Positions 16,535-26,310 are shown, counted from the stretch's first letter. The stretch: DNA of 64,000 nt from CAG-791 sp045117315 (GCA_045117315.1 JBGUNJ010000109.1:1-64000); one strand, 5' to 3'. Translations and numbers: made by a program. The notes: a model not told the origin generated them from the sequence alone.

Positions 16535-16563
16535 AATGCAGACGCTTTTTACACGCCTGCATT
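16535..16563 (-). terminator. Terminator downstream of parB
   Basis: AATGCAGRCG (16535-16544) pairs with CGCCTGCATT (16554-16563), followed on the minus strand by a short T-run (TTTTTG). It lies about 30 bases past the parB stop. Confidence 0.65.
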
Positions 16564-16593
16564 CAAAAATCATTGTGCTATTCTCTTTGTCCG

Positions 16594-17541
16594 TTACTCT
16601 TTCAGAAACTTCTCTGCCCATCCAGCCAGCAGCTTCTCTATCAGATCAATCTGCTGCGATGGTGTAAAGTCTTTTGGAAAATACTGTTGTATCCGATCCA
16701 TCGGGATCTTCACCTGTTCGCGCTGATTGGCTTTTCTTTCAATCAGGATATTGTAAATTATATCCATATCAAGACCTTTCTGCTGGCTGATCCTTTTCAT
16801 CCTGTTGGCCTGAGACAGGGATGGTGTCGTCTGCTCCAGATTCATAACTGCATAAAGCTCATATTGTTCCTCTTCCTTCAGGAAGGATATTTCTACCGCA
16901 GACGTTATCGCCAGCTTTTCATCATCCACCATCTGAAGTATTTGCGGGATCAGGAAAGTCAGGCGAATATACCGCTTGATTTGATTTACGTTTTCTCCAA
17001 CCTGCTTGGCAAGCAGTTCATTGCTGCGTCCGGATGCCACTTTCATAACGTTCCACGTTTCATTCTTCTTGCCTCTGCCATCCTGCAGCTTCGGCTCAAC
17101 TTGAGCCGAAGTCAACTCTACTGGCATTCTCTTTCCCTGATGTTTCATGGCTTCCAGACGCATTTTATAAGCATATGCCTTTTCACTCGGCAGGATCCTT
17201 TCTCTCTGAAGATTGCTGTCAATCATTGCGATTACAGCCTGATCATCATCCAGATTACGGACGATTGCCGGCACTTGTGTGAGACCAGCCCATTCAGCCG
17301 CCATTTTACGTCTGTGTCCCGCTATGATTTCATATTTTCCATCCTGTTCTGCCGGCCTGATCAAAAGCGGTACAAGTACGCCCTCCAGCCTGATGCTCTC
17401 CATGAGTTCATACATTGCGGCATCCTTTACAACCTTAAATGGATGACCGGAAAACTCCTGCAGATCACAGATCCGGACCATTCCACTGCATGCGCCTGAT
17501 GCGTAACTTCCTAATGAATACATCTTCTCTTCGTTCGTCAT
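16594..17541 (-). CDS. parB: ParB/Spo0J-type partition protein
   Basis: The 315-residue product (ATG 17541, with GGAGGAGG upstream) contains the ParB N-terminal nuclease-like/CTP-binding domain (VRICDLQEFSGHPFKV ... YEIIAGHRRKMAAEWAG), including the GHRR box II. It is followed by the HTH region (SGRSNELLAKQVGENVNQIKRYIRL) that binds parS. It would help segregate or regulate an extrachromosomal or circularised form of the element. No parA gene is seen beside it, which is unusual for a plasmid partition locus; element-borne orphan ParB proteins of this kind are common in Lachnospiraceae. Confidence 0.9.
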   Translation of the reverse strand: MTNEEKMYSLGSYASGACSGMVRICDLQEFSGHPFKVVKDAAMYELMESIRLEGVLVPLLIRPAEQDGKYEIIAGHRRKMAAEWAGLTQVPAIVRNLDDDQAVIAMIDSNLQRERILPSEKAYAYKMRLEAMKHQGKRMPVELTSAQVEPKLQDGRGKKNETWNVMKVASGRSNELLAKQVGENVNQIKRYIRLTFLIPQILQMVDDEKLAITSAVEISFLKEEEQYELYAVMNLEQTTPSLSQANRMKRISQQKGLDMDIIYNILIERKANQREQVKIPMDRIQQYFPKDFTPSQQIDLIEKLLAGWAEKFLKE

Positions 17542-17903
17542 CAATCCTTTCCTCCTCCTGATTTCCTGTAAACATAAAAGCGCCTGCTTTCAAAAACCCT
17601 TGAAAACAAACGCTTTTTGCACATTTTTATGATTCAGTTGAAGAAATTACGGACTCCCTTTTGATGTGTTCCCGCATACGAGGTGCAAAACTACCGAAAC
17701 TCTGATACTCGATATTTTCTCTTTTTTGGGTCCTTTTTTCTTGCTCGGATTGAAGTTCCAGAACTTTGAAAAATGAGTGAATTGGAGTATCTCGATGTAG
17801 TTTTCTTTTTGCTCGGAATCGCAGAATTCCGCATAAATACGGGCTTTTTCAGCCTTTTTGCTCTCGGAACTATCCTTGCAGACATCGCGGGAAGGAAGGA
17901 TTT
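17542..17903. other. 362-base intergenic stretch upstream of parB
   Basis: No gene is supported. Around 17580-17625 there is a near-repeat of GCGCCTGC/AACGCTTTTTGC type sequence resembling the parB terminator. AAACTACCGAAA at about 17690 also occurs near 3365. The 3' end of the upstream recombinase lies at 17904. Confidence 0.35.
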
Positions 17904-19604
17904 CTAGACATCCGTCCGATGTAGCGAACAGACAGTCTCGTCTGCATGATTTTTGTGCAACTGCAAAATCTCCCCCTCCTGGCCGTTATAGTAGACCGGG
18001 AAGCGGAAATGGATCTGTGTGAGGATCTGTTCCTCCGCCTTTTTGTCCGGGTCGATCTCAATACTGTCGATAAAGAGCTGGAAAAACTCTTTTTTCTCCA
18101 GGTCTGTCATCTGCTCATACAGCTTTCCAAAGTGTTCTATAATGCGGTATACCTGTTTGGCGGAGAGGCGCTCTTTATAAGCTGCTGTGATCTTCTCATC
18201 CACATCCGAGATGGCATCTTCAATATCACTGATCTTATCATAGAGGTTGTCGAGGCGATCGTGCATATCCCGGTACTTGCGGTCATAATGGCGGTCAGTG
18301 ATCTTCAGCTTTTCTATCATTTCCAGGAGCATTCTGCTGGCTCCCTCCTGCTGGTGGAGCTGTGCTTTCAGCATCTCCCGCTCTGTTTCCAGTGCGCTGA
18401 CATCCACTTTCTCTTCAAGCTTTTTTTGAATATACCCGTGGAAGCTGGTGTCATTCACCATATCCAGGACGACTTCCTCCACCCTGCGGTTCATTTCCTC
18501 CTGATTGAGGGAAGGTTTGTAATAACACAAATGCTCGCCGTCATAAGTCTTCCGATGGAGACACCGGTAATAAAAATCCTCCACCTGCTGCCCGCTCTTT
18601 TTGTTTTTTCTTCTCCGGACAGTTCCCACAAGCGGGTTACCGCAGATCGGGCATATGATCAGGCCTGACAGGATGTGCTCATGTTCCAGTTTGTGAACCC
18701 TGTTCCTTTTCGGAGCAAGCTCCTTCCGCCTTTCCTGCGCACCGAGCCAGAGTTCCTCGTCGATGATCGCCTCATGTCTTCCGTCTACAAGCAGAAAATC
18801 ATCGCTTTTAACACGGTGGTACTGATCCTGGGATCCCTTTATTTTTTCCGTCGTTAGTTTCCCGTAAGCAATCTTCCCCAAATAGGCAGGATTTGTCAGG
18901 ATCCGCCGGATCAGCGGGGGTGTAAAATAATCCAGGTCCCTGTCACGGATCTTTTCCTTCATGTATCCGTGCTGGTTCAGATACTTACAGATCGCGGCCA
19001 CACCCATGCCTTCATTGCTGTATTTTTCATACACCAGACGAACAATTTCCGCCTCATTCGGCTCGATGATCAGGGAATCGTTCTCTTTGTCCTGTCTGTA
19101 TCCAAAGGGTGCCAGACCGCCGTTCCATTTTCCCTCACGAGCTTTCTGCCTGCGTCCCTCCATCGTCTGCACAAGGATGTTTTCACGCTCAATCTCCGCC
19201 ACCGCCGAAAGGACTGTAATGGTCAGCTTCCCGGAGTCCCTGGAGGAGTCAATTCCGTCCTCCACGCAGATCAGGTCCACGCCATAGTCCTGAATGTGCT
19301 GAAGACTGTTCAGGACATCAGCCGCGTTTCTTCCAAAACGGGACAGCTTAAAGACCAGAATGTATCGCACATCGTCGCGGCCCTCTGACACATCCTGCAG
19401 CATCTGCGTAAACTCCGGCCTTCCGGAAATGCTCTTGCCGGATTTTCCCGCATCGCAGTATTCCCTGACGATTTCCAGATCTCCATACTCTGCATATCTC
19501 GTCAGCCGGTCCCGCTGGGCTTCCAGACTGTAGCCCTCCACCTGCATGGATGTCGAAACACGGATGTAGATATAGCATTTATTGTTTTTCTTTTTCTTCT
19601 CCAT
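17904..19604 (-). CDS. Large serine recombinase
   Basis: 566 residues from the ATG at 19604. The resolvase domain starts CYIYIRVSTSMQVEGYSLEAQ with the catalytic Ser in VSTS and the conserved FKLSRFGRNAADVL. A recombinase domain (about 165-290), a zinc ribbon (CPICGNPL ... CLHR ... CYY) and a long coiled coil (about 395-490) follow. Its N-terminus is closely related to the recombinase at 21090-23084, so the two are probably paralogues. Both face left and flank an AlbA_2 ATPase gene. It could excise or integrate the plasmid-like element, but attachment sites were not found. Confidence 0.92.
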   Translation of the reverse strand: MEKKKKNNKCYIYIRVSTSMQVEGYSLEAQRDRLTRYAEYGDLEIVREYCDAGKSGKSISGRPEFTQMLQDVSEGRDDVRYILVFKLSRFGRNAADVLNSLQHIQDYGVDLICVEDGIDSSRDSGKLTITVLSAVAEIERENILVQTMEGRRQKAREGKWNGGLAPFGYRQDKENDSLIIEPNEAEIVRLVYEKYSNEGMGVAAICKYLNQHGYMKEKIRDRDLDYFTPPLIRRILTNPAYLGKIAYGKLTTEKIKGSQDQYHRVKSDDFLLVDGRHEAIIDEELWLGAQERRKELAPKRNRVHKLEHEHILSGLIICPICGNPLVGTVRRRKNKKSGQQVEDFYYRCLHRKTYDGEHLCYYKPSLNQEEMNRRVEEVVLDMVNDTSFHGYIQKKLEEKVDVSALETEREMLKAQLHQQEGASRMLLEMIEKLKITDRHYDRKYRDMHDRLDNLYDKISDIEDAISDVDEKITAAYKERLSAKQVYRIIEHFGKLYEQMTDLEKKEFFQLFIDSIEIDPDKKAEEQILTQIHFRFPVYYNGQEGEILQLHKNHADETVCSLHRTDV

Positions 19605-19694
19605 CGATCCAGACCTCAAGAGTATTTGTCATCGTCAGTTTTCGGGTTATGAATTGGGATATTAATTTTTTAGTATCGACTGATCAATGATTTC

Positions 19695-21047
19695 CTATTG
19701 GTTTATTATCCATCGTCCATATCTGTTACCGCCTTCACGAGAAATACGGTTGCTGTCACGAAGCTTCTTTATTTCCCGTTCAACGGTTCTTTTAGGAATT
19801 CCCAATGTTTCGGATATCTTCAGAACTGTAATACTCTCATCTGAGCCGATCAATGCGATAATCCTTTCCGCCAATCCGCCATCTATTCCGCCATTTAATC
19901 CGCCACTCTGGCGGTTTGACCCTTTAGGCTGATCTATAAGAGCCCTTTCCAGTGCTTTGAACTGAATCCGCAGCACGGTTCCCGTCAGCTCATACACCGG
20001 AAGATCCGCTCCTATCTCCCGGCACTCATCACAGATCTTCTGAATGCCCTGACCCCAGTTCTCAATAAAGCCTGCCCGATAAAAAACGTTCGCGATGTCC
20101 GGATTATACGGGATCGAATCATGTCTCTCCATCAACGTCTCTACCGTCCAGTTCTCAGGAAGAATACACCGGTTGCTGATCGTAATCGCGTCTTCCATGA
20201 CTCTGATTTGAATCGGAGTTCCATACATATAGCAGTTATGTGCGATGGCATTATAGATAGCCTCACGTATGGCCTCTCTGGCAAAAGGATACTCCTCCAC
20301 ACGCATATCATGCTCATAGCTGATCTTCGCTTTCAGATACATCTGAAAAATCAGGTCGACAACTTTATGCGCATTTACGATCAAGGATTCCTCAAGGTCA
20401 TTGTGATATACAACAAAACCCTTCTCGTCAAACTTTCCAACCTTAACGAAACTTCCGACCTGGACCACTCCCGGATCATGATAAAACAGCAGAACCGCTG
20501 ATCTTTTCAGCTTTCCGTCTTTCATCAGATGCAGCTTCTGGAGTAGTTCTTCATTCGGGACATTCAGCTCTGCGTCTGTCATTCTCTTTTTCCGTAAAGC
20601 CTCTCTCCGAAAGATTTTAAAGCTTTCATCATCCAGATCTGCCACGTTTATTTCGTCAACAACAGCGTCTTCCCAGTGAACACCGGTCTTGCGGGTTATA
20701 AACTCAGAAAGCGCGATCCCTGTCAGCTGCTGCTTCGTTGCCCCGCTCCGGTAATGGAACTCGCCGTGATAACTGACAGGAAAAGTACTCGGTTTTACTT
20801 TTATTTCCAGATAGTCTTTTCCATCTTTCGTCAGTTTATTTACATCTGCGACAATGCCAAGTCCTGATTGGATCTTATTGGGGATCTCCTCCAGCAGCTT
20901 TTTGATATTCTGCACGCCGACAACATTGCCGGCATCATCAATACCGATATAGATGGTTCCGCCCTGTGCATTGGCAAAACCACACACCCACTTCAGGTAT
21001 TCATCCCTCCAGGATTCCTTATATTCGATCATCTGACTTTCTGCCAT
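19695..21047 (-). CDS. AlbA_2 (Schlafen-type) putative ATP-binding transcriptional regulator
   Basis: 450 residues from the ATG at 21047 (GGAGG 7 bases upstream). The N-terminal AlbA_2 domain shows IEYKESW and FANAQGGTIYIGIDDAGNVVG. A helical middle carries an HATPase_c_4-like region (FAREAIREAIYNAIAHNCY). A Gly-rich linker with GGL/GGI repeats leads to a C-terminal winged helix (ITVLKISETLGIPKRTVERE). Proteins of this build are annotated as regulators or as nucleic-acid-acting proteins, and some Schlafen-related AlbA_2 proteins serve in phage defence. The gene lies between two serine recombinases, so it looks like element cargo. Confidence 0.85.
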   Translation of the reverse strand: MAESQMIEYKESWRDEYLKWVCGFANAQGGTIYIGIDDAGNVVGVQNIKKLLEEIPNKIQSGLGIVADVNKLTKDGKDYLEIKVKPSTFPVSYHGEFHYRSGATKQQLTGIALSEFITRKTGVHWEDAVVDEINVADLDDESFKIFRREALRKKRMTDAELNVPNEELLQKLHLMKDGKLKRSAVLLFYHDPGVVQVGSFVKVGKFDEKGFVVYHNDLEESLIVNAHKVVDLIFQMYLKAKISYEHDMRVEEYPFAREAIREAIYNAIAHNCYMYGTPIQIRVMEDAITISNRCILPENWTVETLMERHDSIPYNPDIANVFYRAGFIENWGQGIQKICDECREIGADLPVYELTGTVLRIQFKALERALIDQPKGSNRQSGGLNGGIDGGLAERIIALIGSDESITVLKISETLGIPKRTVEREIKKLRDSNRISREGGNRYGRWIINQ

Positions 21048-21089
21048 AAACAAACCTCCAACATTTCTGTCTTCCATCTGAAAGCTTTT

Positions 21090-23084
21090 TTATCCTGCGG
21101 CGTCCTTCGAATCTTTAATGGAGCCGGGATCACTTATCATTTTGAAATGAAGCAGAGCCTCTTTGATCGCTGCTTCCTTGGCTGCCGGACATACCGGTAC
21201 CTTCTTACCCGGATCAGCAGCTTTATGATACTGGACACCTACTTCCAATCCATATTTCCGTTTTACCTGCGCGATATACAAAGAGGAAACCTTTAAACCA
21301 TGCCTTTCCAACACATATTGTTTGATTTCCGCATAGGTTGCTTTTGTCTCCGCAGCTGTCAGCTCCTGCCTGCTGCAATCCATCGTACAGCTGACTGCGC
21401 TTCTGCAGTCCTCTCCATGCAGCACTGCTGACAGCATCTCCTGTTCAATTTTACTGTTTTCAAACAGTCCTGAAAACCGGAAAGTAATGCTCTTCAGTAT
21501 CTTTTTGTCTTCCCGTTCCTCCGGAAACACCTCAATGCGGTCAATAAAAAGCCTGTACATCCGGCGTTTTTCCTGGCAGCTCATATGCCGGTACAGCTTC
21601 TGGAAATGATCCAGCATGCGTTCTATATTTTCAGCAGTCCGAATCCCGGCATCTCTTCCTTCCATCCGGCTCCTGATCTCCGCGATCTCTTCTTCTGTTT
21701 TCTCAATGACATCATACCAGTGATCAATATCCTTCTGAATCCCGCTGTATTTCTCATTATATCCTGTATTGGAAAAATCCAGATGATCCAGCTGCTCTCC
21801 CAGTCTGCGCACAGAAAGCTCTCCTTCACGGAGCTTTTTTCTCGCCCTGTGCATCTGTTCTTCCAAACTCTCCTTTGAATCCTGCCCCGGCTCCCGTCCC
21901 GTTTGTTGTTTTGCGACATTCCGGCGGATTGTTTCCCTGAATTCCGGATCCAATCCCAGCTTTTGGACCACTTCAAAAACAGCACTGTCTACTTTCTCCT
22001 GCCTGTAAGTGTGACGAAATGCGCAGGTTTTCCCTCTTCCTTTTTTCGCATTTCCACAGGCATAATAATGTCCTGTTTTGTAATGCCCGCCATGGTTTTT
22101 GTTGATTTGGCGATTCGTGGTGGCGATCATGCCGGACCCGCACATCGGGCACCTGATCAACCCGGATAGAAGGCTGATCCTCCCGGTTTCATGTGTCTTT
22201 TTTCCCCAGGAAGAGTGTTTCTCTCTCTTCTTTCTGACCTGCTCCCACTCCTCTTCCGTAACAATCGGCGTATGGACTCCCTGTGATAAAACTACCTGTT
22301 CAGGGTCCGGGCGGAGCCGATGGCCTTCTCTGTCTTTTTTATTTGTCCTTCTTCCGTATGCCAGCATTCCGCAATAGACCGGATTATTTAAAATGTGCCT
22401 TACAAAATCATTTGTAACTGGCTTTGGTTTTCCTGTCCTGTCCATGCCTCTGGTATACCCGTTTTCATTCAGATATCCCACAATCGTGGTGACCAGCATA
22501 TTCCCTTCCAGATAAAGGTCAAAGATTTTCCTGACAATCACTGCCTCCTCAGGAACGATCTGCAGCTCCTTCTGCACATTTCTGTAGCCATAGGGAGCGG
22601 GACCTCCCGGCCATTTACCTTCCCTGAGCTTCTGCATCCTGCCGGACATGAACTGTGACGAGATATTCTCCCGTTCAATCTCTGCAACTGCCGAGAGAAT
22701 GGCCAGCGTCAGCCGGCCGCCCTGTGTCGAACTGTCGATCGCATCCTCCACACAGACCAGATCGATCCCGCAATCCATGAGAAGCTGCAACGTACTCATA
22801 ATATCCGCCGCGTTCCTGCCAAAGCGTGACAGCTTGAAAACAAGGACAAAAGAGACCTCATCCTTCTGGCAGAGAATATCTTCGATCATCTGCTGAAATG
22901 CCGGCCTGCCCTTTATATCCTTCCCGGATCTACCGGCATCACAGTATTCACCGGCAATTTCCAGCTCCATGTACTGCGCATGTGCGCGCAGCCGCTCCTG
23001 CTGCGCCTCCAGGCTGTACCCTTCAGTCTGCGCCGTAGTGGATACTCTTGTGTAAATATAGCATTTTTTCCTGGCTGCTCTCAT
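21090..23084 (-). CDS. Large serine recombinase with extra C-terminal domain
   Basis: 664 residues. The catalytic domain (CYIYTRVSTTAQTEGYSLEAQ, VFKLSRFGRNAADIM) is followed by a recombinase domain, a zinc ribbon (CPMCGSGM ... CGNAKKGRGKTC) and a coiled coil (about 410-480). The last 100 residues (from about 565: ATYAEIKQYVLERHGLKVSS, LYIAQVKRKYGL, PAAKEAAIKEALLHF) form a separate small domain. It resembles tails I associate with clostridial RlmD-type RNA methyltransferases and other proteins. That tail may add DNA or RNA binding. The ribosome site is weak. The AlbA_2 gene begins 43 bases after its stop, suggesting an operon. Confidence 0.9.
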   Translation of the reverse strand: MRAARKKCYIYTRVSTTAQTEGYSLEAQQERLRAHAQYMELEIAGEYCDAGRSGKDIKGRPAFQQMIEDILCQKDEVSFVLVFKLSRFGRNAADIMSTLQLLMDCGIDLVCVEDAIDSSTQGGRLTLAILSAVAEIERENISSQFMSGRMQKLREGKWPGGPAPYGYRNVQKELQIVPEEAVIVRKIFDLYLEGNMLVTTIVGYLNENGYTRGMDRTGKPKPVTNDFVRHILNNPVYCGMLAYGRRTNKKDREGHRLRPDPEQVVLSQGVHTPIVTEEEWEQVRKKREKHSSWGKKTHETGRISLLSGLIRCPMCGSGMIATTNRQINKNHGGHYKTGHYYACGNAKKGRGKTCAFRHTYRQEKVDSAVFEVVQKLGLDPEFRETIRRNVAKQQTGREPGQDSKESLEEQMHRARKKLREGELSVRRLGEQLDHLDFSNTGYNEKYSGIQKDIDHWYDVIEKTEEEIAEIRSRMEGRDAGIRTAENIERMLDHFQKLYRHMSCQEKRRMYRLFIDRIEVFPEEREDKKILKSITFRFSGLFENSKIEQEMLSAVLHGEDCRSAVSCTMDCSRQELTAAETKATYAEIKQYVLERHGLKVSSLYIAQVKRKYGLEVGVQYHKAADPGKKVPVCPAAKEAAIKEALLHFKMISDPGSIKDSKDAAG

Positions 23085-23231
23085 ATCTGTCTCGCTGACG
23101 CAAGCTGCATTTATGGTTGCTCTAAATCATAGGTCGATTTCTGTTTGTGTAATATATCATTTTTTCTGTTCATTATCAACGGAAATCTTTTATTATTGTC
23201 TATTTTTCATCTCCTCATATGGTGTATTAAA

Positions 23232-23268
23232 AATACATCCGCAAAACTCCATATATTGCGGATGTATT
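23232..23268. terminator. 13-bp stem hairpin, likely terminator or operator
   Basis: AATACATCCGCAA (23232-23244) pairs perfectly with TTGCGGATGTATT (23256-23268). It stands in the 268-base gap between the recombinase start and the small gene at 23353-23667, so on the minus strand it ends that gene's transcript. A strong T-run is lacking, so a regulatory site is possible. Confidence 0.5.
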
Positions 23269-23352
23269 GACAGCCGGAAGAAAATATCACCATGGCGGTT
23301 TTGTTAACGTGGTTTTTATGGCATCAGGAAAGAACCTGACCGTTCTTACTCT

Positions 23353-23667
23353 TCAATCAGGGACTTTTTCCTCCTTATGATCCGCAGTCTGTTCCTGTTC
23401 CTCTTCCGCATCGATTTCCGCCAGGACTGCTTCCCCGTATTTCTCGATCATCTTTACGAGAAAGGCTGCACACCGTTCCATGTTCCGGCGTTCTGCCCAG
23501 TCCGGATTTCCGCATCTGCCGGTTTTTTCCCTGGCAAGTGGAGGTACCTGCTCCTGTGCTGTCCGCATTTCCATTTTCTTCCCCATTTTTCTCCCGTCCG
23601 TTTTCAGATTTCTTTCTCCGTAAGCCATCTGTTTCCCTGTCGCAATTTTTAAGGTGCTGTCAGGCAC
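23353..23667 (-). CDS. Small charged hypothetical protein
   Basis: 104 residues from a GTG at 23667 with AAGGAG upstream. The N-terminal half is basic (GRKMGKKMEMR). The C-terminal part contains RCAAFLVKMIEKYGEAVLAEID followed by an acidic Glu/Gln tail, giving a helical segment but no named domain. It lies divergent from the STAND NTPase gene, about 200 bases away across the iteron repeats. Function unknown. Confidence 0.55.
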   Translation of the reverse strand: MPDSTLKIATGKQMAYGERNLKTDGRKMGKKMEMRTAQEQVPPLAREKTGRCGNPDWAERRNMERCAAFLVKMIEKYGEAVLAEIDAEEEQEQTADHKEEKVPD

Positions 23668-23843
23668 AAAATCTCCTTGTTTTTTAGAACATAAGTTCTA
23701 TTATCCGTGGAATTATGCTATACTGTTATTGCTATTCCCGAATACAGAATCTCCTTCTGCCTCTGTCATTACGCAGCAGGACTGCATGCACCGGGAATCC
23801 CTGCATGTATTTGTTTCCAGCATATACGGATCGAGGGAAAACC

Positions 23844-23872
23844 ACATTGAACGCAAATTGAGAGGAAATTGA
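23844..23872. repeat. Left 29-bp inverted repeat (three 11-bp iterons) before the STAND gene
   Basis: The site consists of three phased copies of an 11-base unit: ATTGAACGCAA, ATTGAGAGGAA and ATTGAACGAAT (the last runs slightly past the repeat). It ends 25 bases before the STAND ATG. An inverted copy with two mismatches over 29 bases lies at 26311-26339 after the gene. Confidence 0.75.
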
Positions 23873-23897
23873 ACGAATCCCAGGGAGAAAGAAAAAA

Positions 23898-26192
23898 ATG
23901 GAGCGCTGTGATTTCTCTTCTGTTGTCACGACCATGCGCCGTTATATCAGTGATGATCATTATTACAATCAGATCGACTATATCGGGGATCTGTTCGCTG
24001 ATTTTCTAGATTCAGATGAAGCTGCGGATTTCGGGTTTGACAACAGCTCCGTCTGCCGATGGCTGAACGGGATGACTAAAGTCAGCCCAATAATCAGCAG
24101 ATACTATCTGGCCCCCGACAGGCGATCCGCTCTCGCGGACAACATCGCATCTATGATCATCCCGGTCATGAATGATCCTTCCATGGCAGCACAGGCGCTT
24201 TATGAACTTTTGATCGGAGACTATACCGTATCAGAAGAGAAGAAAGATGCCCTTTGCAAAGGGTATCCATGGAAAACAACAGAAGAAAAGGCAGCGTTTA
24301 TGGCTGCCCTGCTCTGCTTTGGCATGCAGAGGGAGTTTATCAAGCGGGACATCCGGAGAAATAACCTGCTTTCTTCAGGGAGCCTTTCCCCGCAGATCGC
24401 GGATTTCATATTCGGTGAGGAACTCCCAAAACCCTGCAGGCATTTCTGCGGACGTGAAAAGGAACTTTCAGCAGTACATGACCTGCTGATCGATCAGGGG
24501 AAAGTGTTCCTGCACGGGATTGCCGGCATCGGAAAAAGTGAAATGGCCAAAGCCTATGCGAAGCAACACAGGAAGGAATATACGAATATCCTGTACATTC
24601 CATACTCCGGAGATCTGAAAAAAGACATTACTGATCTGGATTTTGCCGATGACAGGACTTCCGACACGGAAAAGGAACGGTTCCGGAAACACAACCGTTT
24701 CCTTCGCACGTTGAGAGAGGATACCCTCATCATCATAGACAATTTCAATGCCCTGCCAACGGAAGATACCTTTCTACCGGTGGTGCTCAAATACCACTGC
24801 CGCGTGCTTTTTACCACACGGAGTGTCTTTAAGGATCATCCAGGCATTGAAATCAAAGAAATCGAAGATGTATCAGTTTTGATACACCTTATTTCGTGCT
24901 TCTATTCCAACACCGAAAAAAACCGACATGTGATCGAAGAAATCCTGGAAGTTGTCCACCGGCACACCCTCGCGGTCGAGCTGATCGCGCGTCTTTTGGA
25001 AAAAGGAATCCTGTCTCCAAAGAAGGTGCTCTCCCGGCTGCAGGCGGAACACGCCTCCTTCAGCGCTTCCGACAGGATCACGCTCGCGAAAGACGGCAGG
25101 TCTCTTCGTGCGACCTATTATGAGCATATACGGACTCTTTTTTCCCTGTTCGAGCTGACCTGTCCGCAGAAGGATATCCTGCGGAATCTGTCCCTGATCC
25201 CGCGGACAGGGATCCCGGCAAGACTTTTTGCAAAGTGGATGCGGTTTAAGGACCTGAATGAACTAAATGACTTGATAGAAATGGGGCTGGTACAGGACAG
25301 CAGCAGATTCCGCGTCTCTCTTCATCCCATGATCCGGGAGGTAGCTGTCAGCAGCCTCTCCCCCGGAATCTCAAACTGCGCCGTCTTGCTACAGAGCATC
25401 CGCGAGAACTGCCTGTTCCTGGGCGTGACAGTATCGTACCACAGCCTCCTGTTTCAGGTGATCGAGAATATAGCCGCCGACGCCGTTAAAGATGACCGCG
25501 AAACATACCTGCTCCTGCTGGAAGATGTTTTTCCTTTTATGCACAACTACGGGTATACCGCCGGTATGCAGCTGGTCGTAAGTGAACTGGAAAAGAACCT
25601 CGGGGAAACTGTCAGCGACCCTTCCCATCACGCACTGCTGCTTATGTACCATGCCGAACTGACCGACGACAAAAAGAAAGGGATCGAATATATTCAGGAA
25701 GCCCTGCGGCTCCTACCGGATCTACGGGCGGAAAACGCCGCCCTGGTCTCAAACCTGCATCACTCAATAGGAAGTCTGTACCAGGAGATCAAAGATGTGA
25801 AGCCTGCCTTAAATCATATGGAGACAGCCGGCGATATCCTCCGTCAATATGATCTGTTCTGGACCCATGACGGCGTGACACAGGCCATAGACTATGCCAA
25901 TCTGCTCAAAATGACCGGGCGTTTCCAGGAAGGTCTGCAAGTACTTCTGAATACGGAGCGGTTATTACGCGAAATAGACCTATGCTCCCTCAACTTTGCA
26001 CTGCTTCTGGAATCTATAGGCTACTACTATCTCTCTTTTTTTTATCTCAAAGAGGCTGTCAACTACTTCAGGCAGCTGATGGATGTTTATTCCACCCTGT
26101 TTGCGGATGAAGAATCCCTGATTGAGGGAAAAAAGGCAGAAATAGAAAAAGCACTACAGCAGGTTAGCGGACAACCATTGCAAATATCATAA
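23898..26192 (+). CDS. STAND-class (NB-ARC-like) NTPase with TPR-like C-terminus
   Basis: 764 residues. The N-terminal 170 residues are helical and unrecognised. An NB-ARC-type ATPase core begins FCGREKELSAVHDLL, with Walker A GIAGIGKSE (about 207-215) and Walker B LIIIDNFN, plus an arginine-sensor-like LFTTRSV. Then come winged-helix and helical repeat regions resembling TPRs (about 560-740). STAND proteins oligomerise upon ligand binding and serve as regulators or as anti-phage sensors (Avs and related). AGGGAG lies about 12 bases before the start. The gene is isolated by inverted iteron repeats and a terminator (26234-26265). Function here is unknown. Confidence 0.85.
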   Translation: MERCDFSSVVTTMRRYISDDHYYNQIDYIGDLFADFLDSDEAADFGFDNSSVCRWLNGMTKVSPIISRYYLAPDRRSALADNIASMIIPVMNDPSMAAQALYELLIGDYTVSEEKKDALCKGYPWKTTEEKAAFMAALLCFGMQREFIKRDIRRNNLLSSGSLSPQIADFIFGEELPKPCRHFCGREKELSAVHDLLIDQGKVFLHGIAGIGKSEMAKAYAKQHRKEYTNILYIPYSGDLKKDITDLDFADDRTSDTEKERFRKHNRFLRTLREDTLIIIDNFNALPTEDTFLPVVLKYHCRVLFTTRSVFKDHPGIEIKEIEDVSVLIHLISCFYSNTEKNRHVIEEILEVVHRHTLAVELIARLLEKGILSPKKVLSRLQAEHASFSASDRITLAKDGRSLRATYYEHIRTLFSLFELTCPQKDILRNLSLIPRTGIPARLFAKWMRFKDLNELNDLIEMGLVQDSSRFRVSLHPMIREVAVSSLSPGISNCAVLLQSIRENCLFLGVTVSYHSLLFQVIENIAADAVKDDRETYLLLLEDVFPFMHNYGYTAGMQLVVSELEKNLGETVSDPSHHALLLMYHAELTDDKKKGIEYIQEALRLLPDLRAENAALVSNLHHSIGSLYQEIKDVKPALNHMETAGDILRQYDLFWTHDGVTQAIDYANLLKMTGRFQEGLQVLLNTERLLREIDLCSLNFALLLESIGYYYLSFFYLKEAVNYFRQLMDVYSTLFADEESLIEGKKAEIEKALQQVSGQPLQIS

Positions 26193-26233
26193 ACAGAAAT
26201 AACACATATTTCTCAATATCCCATATCATTTCT

Positions 26234-26265
26234 GAAAAGGGTGGCTGTGAAAGGCCATCCTTTTC
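26234..26265 (+). terminator. Terminator of the STAND gene
   Basis: GAAAAGGGTGGC (26234-26245) pairs imperfectly with GGCCATCCTTTTC (26253-26265), with a T-rich end. It lies 42 bases past the stop codon. Confidence 0.65.
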
Positions 26266-26310
26266 ATTTGCGAAAAACTAAAGATTCCAGGTCGACGATA
26301 CACATTTTAA

